A stretch of DNA of 5,451 nt from Anaerolineaceae bacterium (GTDB lineage Bacteria; Chloroflexota; Anaerolineae; Anaerolineales; Anaerolineaceae), in the NCBI GenBank assembly GCA_028714615.1, contig JAQTMA010000197.1:1-5451 (forward strand). The letters run 5' to 3'. The notes under the pieces were generated by a model that was not told the DNA's origin, searched no databases, and saw only the letters and a program-made list of their open reading frames with translations. Positions 1 through 5,227 of the stretch are shown in pieces (positions within the stretch are counted from its first letter, which is position 1; the number at the start of each line of letters is the position of its first letter). The position numbers and the translations under genes are program-made.

Positions 1-77
1 CGAATCGCTAAAACGACTTCTTTGGTTAGGCGTGTTCTTTCCTTACCAGCGCTATCTGGGTTAATTACCCTACCCAA
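1..77 (-). CDS. Hypothetical protein, N-terminal fragment running off the left edge
   Basis: A minus-strand reading frame starts at TTG (77-75) and stays open to the window edge, giving 25 complete codons. It reads MGRVINPDSAGKERTR followed by LTKEVVLAI. The start is supported by a strong Shine-Dalgarno GGAGGT four bases upstream and by a perfect TATAAT box about 70 bases upstream on the same strand. The product is charged and looks protein-like. It resembles, from memory only, a conserved uncharacterised protein family seen in Chloroflexota genomes. I cannot assign a function. TTG starts are also used by tig and rlmN in this window. The opposite strand is open over the same bases (2-64, ending TAA), but nothing else supports that reading. 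The gene is divergent from the histidine kinase. Confidence 0.6.
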   Translation of the reverse strand, partial: MGRVINPDSAGKERTRLTKEVVLAI

Positions 78-81
78 TGCT

Positions 82-87
82 ACCTCC
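82..87 (-). promoter_or_regulatory. Ribosome binding site of the left-edge minus-strand gene
   Basis: The minus strand reads GGAGGT here, a near-perfect anti-16S match, with a four-base spacer (agca) before the TTG at 77-75. The spacer is short, but clpP and the HAD gene in this window have similarly tight spacing (three to four bases). This site decides the TTG start, because no ATG or GTG lies in that frame nearby. Confidence 0.55.
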
Positions 88-146
88 AGTAGTAACGGGC
101 ACTCTAGACTGACCGAAATGCCCTATCTCCCAAGCTAATGCACCGA

Positions 147-152
147 ATTATA
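147..152 (-). promoter_or_regulatory. Candidate -10 box for the minus-strand gene
   Basis: The minus strand reads TATAAT at 152-147, a perfect match to the housekeeping sigma -10 consensus. No good TTGACA-like element lies 16-18 bases upstream (the minus strand has AGATTA at about 17). Transcription from it would begin near 135-140, leaving a leader of about 60 bases before the TTG start. The match in an otherwise gene-free divergent gap supports the call; the poor -35 weakens it. Confidence 0.45.
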
Positions 153-174
153 TCTCAAGTTCAATCCACTAATC

Positions 175-183
175 TGGTATCAT
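175..183 (+). promoter_or_regulatory. Candidate extended -10 promoter for the histidine kinase gene
   Basis: TGG followed by TATCAT fits an extended -10 element (TGN plus a TATAAT-like hexamer with five of six matches). No convincing -35 is visible 16-18 bases upstream. Transcription would start near 190, about 50 bases before the ATG at 243. It lies back to back with the minus-strand TATAAT at 147-152, so the two divergent promoters would share a regulatory region. The call rests on motif matching alone. Confidence 0.3.
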
Positions 184-242
184 AAGCATGAAGATCTTGA
201 TCATTTTAATATGAACTCATTCTCGGCTGGGATTTTTCATCG

Positions 243-1934
243 ATGATGGCAACTATTCCCCCACCCCAATTAGCAACGGTCCAGGATAACCTGAGAAGGC
301 TTGCTCAGGATATCAACCAGCTTTCACAAGCAGATTATGCCAAAATCGCCCTTGATTTGAAAACCCTCACTGCAGATACTTCCCGGTTCTTCGAGGATAA
401 CCCCCAAATCGCGGAGCGCATACACCTTGAAACAGAAATGCGCAAATTGTCATTGGCTGTCGAACAAAGCCCGGTTTCAATCGTAATAACAGACACTCAA
501 GGAACGATTGAGTATGTAAACCCTCAGTTTTGCGCCCTCACTGGGTATTCTATCGAGGAAGCACGTGGTCAAAATCCAAAGATATTAAAATCCGGACTAA
601 GCCCTGCGGATCAGTATAAACAATTGTGGAAGACTATTACATCAGGAGAGATCTGGCGAGGCGAGTTCTGCAATAAGAAGAAAAATGGAGATTTGTACTG
701 GGAGTCCGCCCAAATCTCCCCGGTGATCAATGAATTCGGTGTAATTACCGGTTTTATCGCTATCAAAGAAGATATCACTATCCGGAAACAGGTCGAATCG
801 GCCTTACGAGCTAGCGAGGAGCGATCACGCCAATTGGCGGATATTGCACGCATCAATTTGGAAAAACTCGAATCGGTCATCGATAGTATGAATGAACTGG
901 TCATGCTTTTCGATCCACAGGGGGAACTGGTACGCATCAACCCCGCCGGTTTAGCCCTTTACGGCTTTGGGACCGATGTGAAGACTCGTATAGCCGAGTT
1001 GGTACAAGATACTGTTGAAATCTGCTATCCGGATGGAAAACCTGTACCCCCACAAGAGAGTGATCTCTTTCGAGCGATGCGTGGCGAGCACGTCGTGAAT
1101 GTGGAGCGGGTTGTCCGGCGTAAGGACACCGAAAAGCAGTGGACAGGTTTGTTCAGTGCACGACCCATCCTGGATAGCCATGGTGAGCCCATGATTATTC
1201 TGGTTACGGGTGTCGACGTCACGAACCTCCGGAATACCCAACGGGAATATATCGCTGCCCAGGCATGGATGGACGTTCAACATCAATTAATCGGGCAACG
1301 CGAGCTGGAACGATTACAAATCGCGCGGGACCTGCATGATGGACCTGTCCAGGAATTGACTGCCGCCACCTTTGCCTTGCGTGGTATCCTGATGGAAGGT
1401 TGTAGTCCCCAACTTGCTCAAGAATTGGAGGCGCTTCAAGCAACCCTTCAAGACCAAATCAATGAACTGCGTGCCTACGCCGGAGAATTACGACCCCCTA
1501 CCCTAACAAAGTTCGGATTGGCCAAAGCCATCCAGTCTCACATAGATACCTTTCAAGATAAACATACCAGGCTGCAAATACTATTCAATTGCGCTCAAGG
1601 GGGAGAAAACCTCCCAGAAGAGAATGCCTTAGCCCTTTTCCGGGTTTATCAAGAGTCTATGTCCAACATCCTCAAGCATGCACACGCCACGGTAGTCTCG
1701 ATTGGTCTCCACGAAAAAGATCAGAAGGTAATCCTGACGATCCAGGACAACGGGACTGGATTTGAATTACCCCAGGAGTGGTTAACCCTGGCTCGTAATG
1801 GTCACCTGGGACTGGTCGGGATGCGCGAAAGGGTCGAAGCCATCGGGGGTGAGATTTCAATTACTTCATTTCCGGGAAATGGCGCCACCATCCAGGTTGA
1901 AGTCCCAAATCACAAAAAGGAGTGGGGGTTCTAG
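243..1934 (+). CDS. Soluble two-PAS sensor histidine kinase, NarL/HisKA_3 type
   Basis: This 563-residue protein should autophosphorylate on histidine in response to a cytoplasmic cue and pass the phosphate to a NarL/FixJ-class response regulator. Residues 1-65 are a helical N-terminal region. A first PAS domain with its PAC segment covers about 67-187 (NPQFCALTGYS, then NGDLYWESAQISP and GFIAIKEDIT). A second PAS covers about 205-330. The HisKA_3 dimerisation segment has ERLQIARDLHDGPVQ with the phospho-acceptor His365. The HATPase shows an N box around Asn475 (ESMSNILKHAHA), a G1 box DNGTGF (502-507) and a G2 region HLGLVGMRERV (521-531). I see no signal peptide or membrane segment, so it is cytosolic. 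The first PAS has NPKILKSG where LOV domains carry the flavin-binding Cys, so it is not a LOV photosensor; the ligand is unknown. Two ATGs (243, 246) are possible starts, both with a weak ribosome binding site. No response regulator is adjacent, so it is an orphan here. Confidence 0.93.
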   Translation: MMATIPPPQLATVQDNLRRLAQDINQLSQADYAKIALDLKTLTADTSRFFEDNPQIAERIHLETEMRKLSLAVEQSPVSIVITDTQGTIEYVNPQFCALTGYSIEEARGQNPKILKSGLSPADQYKQLWKTITSGEIWRGEFCNKKKNGDLYWESAQISPVINEFGVITGFIAIKEDITIRKQVESALRASEERSRQLADIARINLEKLESVIDSMNELVMLFDPQGELVRINPAGLALYGFGTDVKTRIAELVQDTVEICYPDGKPVPPQESDLFRAMRGEHVVNVERVVRRKDTEKQWTGLFSARPILDSHGEPMIILVTGVDVTNLRNTQREYIAAQAWMDVQHQLIGQRELERLQIARDLHDGPVQELTAATFALRGILMEGCSPQLAQELEALQATLQDQINELRAYAGELRPPTLTKFGLAKAIQSHIDTFQDKHTRLQILFNCAQGGENLPEENALALFRVYQESMSNILKHAHATVVSIGLHEKDQKVILTIQDNGTGFELPQEWLTLARNGHLGLVGMRERVEAIGGEISITSFPGNGATIQVEVPNHKKEWGF

Positions 1935-2010
1935 CCCATTAGGTAAGCGGAATTCTGGTGGTTATATACTATTTTCATACAAATAGTTAACCGTCTACGC
2001 GAATGTGTTA

Positions 2011-2019
2011 TGGTAGAAT
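2011..2019 (+). promoter_or_regulatory. Candidate extended -10 promoter for tRNA-Leu and tig
   Basis: TGG followed by TAGAAT is an extended -10 element (TGN plus a hexamer with five of six matches to TATAAT). A clear -35 is lacking; TTAACC at 1987-1992 lies too far upstream (21 bases). The predicted start, near 2026, coincides with the foot of the long-range stem at 2025-2096, which makes the pairing of promoter and leader plausible. A second weaker AT-rich candidate is TATACT at 1965-1970. Confidence 0.35.
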
Positions 2020-2024
2020 TGCAC

Positions 2025-2096
2025 AGTCCAAGGGGATTTGGCTGGGGCCCGAAATAGAGACAGCTAATGGTTAATCGATCGAGTATCCCTTGGATT
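2025..2096 (+). other. Long-range inverted repeat forming a structured leader before the tRNA
   Basis: TCCAAGGG (2027-2034) pairs perfectly with CCCTTGGA (2087-2094). The stem extends outward by A2025-U2096 and G2026-U2095. It extends inward by A2036-U2086 and U2037-A2085 past a bulged G2035, giving 12 pairs in all. Inside, GCUG (2041-2044) can pair with CAGC (2061-2064). The element spans about 72 bases. It is not a tRNA: there is no T-arm-like stem and loop before the 3' strand and no anticodon arm. It could be a processed leader, a small RNA or a regulatory structure. The pairing is seen in the sequence; any function is inference. Confidence 0.4.
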
Positions 2097-2124
2097 ATGG
2101 GATGATCAACTGAAATTGGGTTAA

Positions 2125-2206
2125 GGGGAAGTGTTGGAATTGGCAGACAAGCATGACTTAGGATCATGTGCCGCAAGGCGTAGGGGTTCAAGTCCCCTCT
2201 TCCCCA
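2125..2206 (+). tRNA. trnL(uag): tRNA-Leu, anticodon UAG
   Basis: A complete class II cloverleaf can be drawn. The acceptor stem is GGGGAAG (2125-2131) with CTTCCCC (2199-2205) and discriminator A2206. The D arm is TTG/CAA around GAATTGGCAGA. The anticodon stem is CATGA/TCATG (2152-2156 and 2164-2168) with loop CTTAGGA, which puts anticodon UAG at 2159-2161. A long variable arm (GCC/GGC around GCAA, 2170-2179) is the leucine/serine hallmark. The T arm is AGGGG/CCCCT around TTCAAGT. UAG reads CUN leucine codons, chiefly CUA. The 3' CCA is not encoded, so it must be added by the CCA-adding enzyme. The tig start codon follows 40 bases downstream with no terminator between them. Confidence 0.97.
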
Positions 2207-2232
2207 TGTACGATACAAACAAATACTTATGT

Positions 2233-2238
2233 GAAGGA
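2233..2238 (+). promoter_or_regulatory. Ribosome binding site deciding the TTG start of tig
   Basis: GAAGGA sits eight bases before the TTG at 2247-2249. It fixes the start, because the frame then begins MKIATEDRDDHQ, matching the beginning of the trigger factor ribosome-binding domain, and no ATG or GTG in this frame is better placed. Confidence 0.7.
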
Positions 2239-2246
2239 TAGCAACG

Positions 2247-3686
2247 TTGAAAATTGCAACCGAAGACCGTGATGATCATCAGGTTACCCTGATTGCAGAA
2301 ATTGAACCACAAGAATATGAGAAGAGTAAGCACCAGGCTGCCCGGAAAATCTCACAGGAACGTCGCATCCCCGGGTTTCGCCCCGGCAAAGCGCCCTATG
2401 ATATGGTTCGTCGCTTTGCCGGTGAGGAAGTAATCCGAAAGCAGGCGCTGGATATACTGATTGATGAGATTTATCCCAAAGCGCTTGATCAAGCTGACAT
2501 CAAACCAGGAGCTCCTGGCCAGCTCGAGTCGATCAGTGAAGAAGAACCGGTCAAACTAACCTTTACCGTCCCGTTGGCGCCGAGCGTAGAGTTGGGTGAT
2601 TACAACTGGATCCGACAAGAGTATACAACTCCGGAAGTCACCGATACCGAGATTGAGAAATTCATCGAGCGCCTGCGGACTTCTTACGCAACCTACGAGC
2701 CGGTCGAGCGCCCGGCTGAAGAAGGGGATATGGTCGGAGTGACCATACGGGGTATCTTGACCCATCCAGAAGAAGGACAAAACGTCGAAGTGCTGGACGA
2801 ACGCCCATTGACGGTGTTGCTCAAACCGGATACCGAACATCCTCAGGACGAGTGGCCTTTCCCAGGCTTCGCATTGCAATTAGCCGGCGCTTCCGTGGGC
2901 GATGAGAAAGTCCTGATCCATCAATTCTCCGATGATTCCCCTTATTCCAATCTCAAGGGGAAGGAAATTGAATTTGAGGTCAAGATCGATTCGATCAAAA
3001 AGATGAATTTACCGGAATTGAACGACGAGTTCGCCCAATCCGTAGGGGAATTCTCCGATATCGCCGCCTTGCGCGCCTCAGTTCGCCAGGGCCTTGAAGC
3101 GAATGCAAATGAAGAGTATGACCGGGATTATTTTGTTCAGTTGACCGATAAACTGGTGGAAGGTGCAAATATCAAATATCCTCCCCAGCTCCTGGACAAA
3201 GAAGTCGAATCGGTGTTAAGGAGCATCCAGGAGGACCTGGCTCGCCAGAATATGGACCTGGATACCTACCTAAAAGTTCGCAGCCTGGACCGCGAAACGT
3301 TTATCAATGACGAAGTTCGGCCATCTGCTGTGCGTAGACTGAAAAAAAGCCTCGTGTTTGATGAGATTGCTAGAGTTGAAGACATCCATGTGGAAAACGC
3401 AGAGATCGAGGCTACCTTCTCCCAGACAATGGCCGAAATTGAAAAATCCAATGATTTTGGTAAACTTCGAAAGCAATTGTCGGCAAACCGTCTGGCCAAT
3501 GCCGTTGCCCTGGAATCCATTAACAGGGTAATGAATCGCAGTGTCCTAACTCGACTAAAAGCAATTGCTACCGGTGAAATAAAAAAGCCAGCCGAAGCTC
3601 CCGATGAAGCTGTAACTCCGACTCCTCAACCGGCTGATGCTGAAGACCTGGCTTCCTCGGAAGCTAACCCTGCTGTAGAAGATTAA
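2247..3686 (+). CDS. tig: Trigger factor, ribosome-associated chaperone
   Basis: Trigger factor docks at the ribosomal exit tunnel and shields emerging chains; it also carries an FKBP-type prolyl isomerase domain. The protein has 479 residues, longer than the E. coli one (432). The N-terminal ribosome-binding domain (about 1-115) carries the signature loop GFRPGKAP at 43-50. The FKBP-like domain covers about 155-250, from GDMVGVTIRG to LKGKEIEFEVKIDSI. It is divergent around WPFPGFALQL (203-212), where E. coli has the isomerase-site MIPGFEDGI region, so isomerase activity is uncertain. The linker LPELNDEFAQSVG (255-267) is typical. The C-terminal helical arms run from about 270 to 440. A proline- and acid-rich tail (about 445-479) accounts for part of the extra length and is probably disordered. 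Translation starts at TTG. tig lies between tRNA-Leu and clpP, the usual partner. Confidence 0.96.
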   Translation: MKIATEDRDDHQVTLIAEIEPQEYEKSKHQAARKISQERRIPGFRPGKAPYDMVRRFAGEEVIRKQALDILIDEIYPKALDQADIKPGAPGQLESISEEEPVKLTFTVPLAPSVELGDYNWIRQEYTTPEVTDTEIEKFIERLRTSYATYEPVERPAEEGDMVGVTIRGILTHPEEGQNVEVLDERPLTVLLKPDTEHPQDEWPFPGFALQLAGASVGDEKVLIHQFSDDSPYSNLKGKEIEFEVKIDSIKKMNLPELNDEFAQSVGEFSDIAALRASVRQGLEANANEEYDRDYFVQLTDKLVEGANIKYPPQLLDKEVESVLRSIQEDLARQNMDLDTYLKVRSLDRETFINDEVRPSAVRRLKKSLVFDEIARVEDIHVENAEIEATFSQTMAEIEKSNDFGKLRKQLSANRLANAVALESINRVMNRSVLTRLKAIATGEIKKPAEAPDEAVTPTPQPADAEDLASSEANPAVED

Positions 3687-3732
3687 GGTTTTTCGTTTTG
3701 ATTTATTTTTTTGGAATTCAATGGGAGGATAA

Positions 3733-4338
3733 ATGAATATATCGGATTATAAGAACGTAATCCCAATGGTCATCGAGAACTCTGGCCGAGGGGAACGCGC
3801 CTATGATATCTATTCGCTACTGTTCAAGGAGCGCATCATCTTTGTTGGCACGCCAATTGATGACCAGGTTGCCAACTCCGTAGTGGCCCAACTTTTAGTG
3901 ATGAGTCGCGAGGATCCTGAGCGGCCGATTCAGATGTATATCAATTCACCAGGCGGTGTAATTTACTCCGGATTGGCCATCTACGATACGATGCAAATGA
4001 TTCCTAATTCCATCAGCACTGTTGCCGTAGGCGTAACCGCCTCCTTTGGCACCGTACTCCTCGCAGCCGGCAAGAAGGGCCAGCGCTTCGCCCTACCCCA
4101 CGCGACCATCCACATGCATCAACCTCTGGGTGGCGCTCAAGGTCAGGCTTCGGACATTGAGATCCAGGCGCGAGAAATCTTGCGCTTGAAATCGCGATTG
4201 AATGAAATCCTTTCCTCTGCAACAGGTCAACCCTTAGCAACCATCGAGAAGGATACCGAGCGCGACCTGTACCTGGATGCGAAAGGTGCTGTAGATTACG
4301 GGCTTGTTGATAAAGTGTTGGAATTCCCAGACAAATAA
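3733..4338 (+). CDS. clpP: ATP-dependent Clp protease proteolytic subunit
   Basis: ClpP forms the tetradecameric serine protease barrel that degrades proteins fed to it by ClpX, ClpA or ClpC ATPases. At 201 residues it has the usual length. The catalytic triad is intact by alignment with E. coli mature Ser97, His122 and Asp171: Ser104 (GVTASFG), His129 (HMHQPLGG) and Asp178 (in DTERD). The spacings of 25 and 49 residues are identical to E. coli. NSPGG (71-75) is the conserved substrate-binding loop. The motif around Ser is ASFGTV rather than the common ASMGAF, a tolerated hydrophobic change. The ribosome binding site GGGAGGA ends three bases before the ATG. The N-terminus [18 protein letters not shown] fits the family, with a short propeptide-like extension. 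It lies 46 bp after tig. clpX does not follow within the window. Confidence 0.97.
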   Translation: MNISDYKNVIPMVIENSGRGERAYDIYSLLFKERIIFVGTPIDDQVANSVVAQLLVMSREDPERPIQMYINSPGGVIYSGLAIYDTMQMIPNSISTVAVGVTASFGTVLLAAGKKGQRFALPHATIHMHQPLGGAQGQASDIEIQAREILRLKSRLNEILSSATGQPLATIEKDTERDLYLDAKGAVDYGLVDKVLEFPDK

Positions 4339-4377
4339 ACCGGCTCCTCACCGGAAGAGCTACAAATCCTGAAATCT

Positions 4378-4410
4378 CAGGCCGGATGGCAATTCACGCT
4401 ATCCGGCCTG
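4378..4410 (+). repeat. REP-like palindrome, strong hairpin after clpP
   Basis: CAGGCCGGAT (4378-4387) pairs perfectly with ATCCGGCCTG (4401-4410). Three more pairs (G-U, G-C, C-G) close on a seven-base loop AATTCAC, a 13-bp stem in total. No U-tract follows (CCCATAGGTAAAGG), so it is not a classical intrinsic terminator. The GCCGGAT...ATCCGGCCTG form closely resembles enterobacterial REP elements, which may be convergence. A small competing hairpin CCTGA/TCAGG (4368-4372, 4377-4381) overlaps its 5' arm. Possible roles are stabilising the tig-clpP mRNA 3' end, partial termination, or being one copy of a dispersed repeat. One window cannot show whether it is repeated. Confidence 0.6.
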
Positions 4411-4429
4411 CCCATAGGTAAAGGAGCGT

Positions 4430-5212
4430 ATGATACTATCTTTGCACCCACGCATATGTGGGATGATCCTGGATATGGACGGGGTTTTGTGGCGGGGAAA
4501 CCAACCTGTAGGTGATTTACCCCGCGTTTTCGCCAGACTCCAAGAACTGAATATCCGGACGATTATGGCGACCAACAACGCAACTCGGAGCATTGACCAA
4601 TATCTGGAACGAATGCGTGGCTTTGGGGTTGAGTTGGAACCCTGGCAGTTGATCAATTCAGCCGTGGCAGCCGCTGAAACGCTTCGGCGTAGGTTCCCAC
4701 TGGGTGGTCCTGTCTATATCATCGGAGAGGATGGCCTGACTCAAGCGTTGCAAGCGGCGAACTTTTCACCGGCCCAGGATGGCGCCCTGGCCGTCGTCGC
4801 TGGGCTTGATCGGCAATTTAATTACGAAAAACTCGCGCTTGGTGCAGATCTAATCCGCTCGGGGGTTCCTTTTATTGGCACCAACCCGGATGTCACTTTC
4901 CCGGCTGCAGGCGGCATCACACCCGGTGCAGGGGCAATCCTGGCAGCTTTACATGCAGCCAGCGGGGTTGAACCGGTGATTGCCGGTAAACCAGAACGGC
5001 CAATGTATGACCTGGCTCTTCAGCGCTTGGGAACTCGTTCAGAAGAAACCATTTCTGTTGGCGATCGTCTGGAAACGGACATCGCCGGTGGTCAGCGGAT
5101 CGGATTACGCACTGCGCTTGTTTTGAGTGGGATCAGTACCCGAGAACAAGCCCTTGCCTGGCGCCCCCAGCCCGACCTGATTGCTGAGAATCTCACGCAA
5201 TTAATCGAGTAG
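4430..5212 (+). CDS. HAD-IIA family sugar/aryl phosphatase (NagD/AraL-like)
   Basis: This 260-residue cytosolic hydrolase removes phosphate from small phosphorylated metabolites through a phospho-aspartate intermediate. All four HAD motifs are present: DMDGVL with Asp15 (nucleophile) and Asp17 (acid/base), TNN at 48-50, Lys187 in GKPERPMY, and GDRLETDI with Asp212 and Asp217 for Mg2+. The C2-type cap lies between motifs II and III and contains GTNPD (150-154), the HAD-IIA hallmark. Length fits the family. The substrate cannot be named: relatives act on phosphoglycolate, sugar phosphates, UMP or pNPP. The ribosome binding site AAAGGAG ends three bases before the ATG, and the N-terminus leading into DMDG has the expected length. 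The gene lies 91 bp after clpP and 15 bp before rlmN, so it is probably cotranscribed with rlmN. Confidence 0.93.
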   Translation: MILSLHPRICGMILDMDGVLWRGNQPVGDLPRVFARLQELNIRTIMATNNATRSIDQYLERMRGFGVELEPWQLINSAVAAAETLRRRFPLGGPVYIIGEDGLTQALQAANFSPAQDGALAVVAGLDRQFNYEKLALGADLIRSGVPFIGTNPDVTFPAAGGITPGAGAILAALHAASGVEPVIAGKPERPMYDLALQRLGTRSEETISVGDRLETDIAGGQRIGLRTALVLSGISTREQALAWRPQPDLIAENLTQLIE

Positions 5213-5214
5213 AC

Positions 5215-5220
5215 GAGGAA
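5215..5220 (+). promoter_or_regulatory. Ribosome binding site deciding the TTG start of rlmN
   Basis: GAGGAA lies seven bases before TTG (5228-5230) and starts two bases after the HAD stop codon. The nearby ATG at 5232-5234 is out of frame and meets TAA one codon later, so the TTG is the only sensible start. Confidence 0.65.
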
Positions 5221-5227
5221 GTCGATT

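Noticed and set aside
2..64. Plus-strand open frame ending in TAA that could be the 3' end of an upstream gene (ESLKRLLWLGVFFPYQRYLG)
   Set aside because: It overlaps the minus-strand frame that has its own ribosome binding site, TTG start and TATAAT box; the plus frame has no independent support. It remains the main alternative to the minus-strand call.
2027..2094. The leader stem as a degenerate second tRNA
   Set aside because: The outer stem has tRNA-like size, but no T-arm, anticodon arm or D-arm can be drawn inside it.
2209..2214. TACGAT as a tig-specific -10 box just after the tRNA
   Set aside because: It has only four of six matches, and its -35 would fall inside the tRNA T arm with a poor sequence.
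1931..2333. Minus-strand open frames across the tRNA region (1931-2218 and 2121-2333)
   Set aside because: They read antisense through the tRNA and the start of tig, lack a ribosome binding site and have no recognisable protein character.
3666..3711. Terminator between tig and clpP (T-rich stretch ending in seven Ts)
   Set aside because: Only a four-pair AACC/GGTT stem with a large loop precedes the Ts, and the last Ts are well separated from it. The T-rich stretch is better seen as an unstructured spacer before the clpP ribosome binding site.
3721..3732. Three-codon mini-ORF (ATG GGA GGA TAA) directly abutting the clpP ATG
   Set aside because: It is simply the Shine-Dalgarno GGGAGGA flanked by chance ATG and TAA, and it has no ribosome binding site of its own.
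4013..4351. Minus-strand open frame of 112 codons antisense to clpP
   Set aside because: It mirrors the codon structure of clpP, is rich in Arg and Ser as shadow frames are, and has no supporting start signals.
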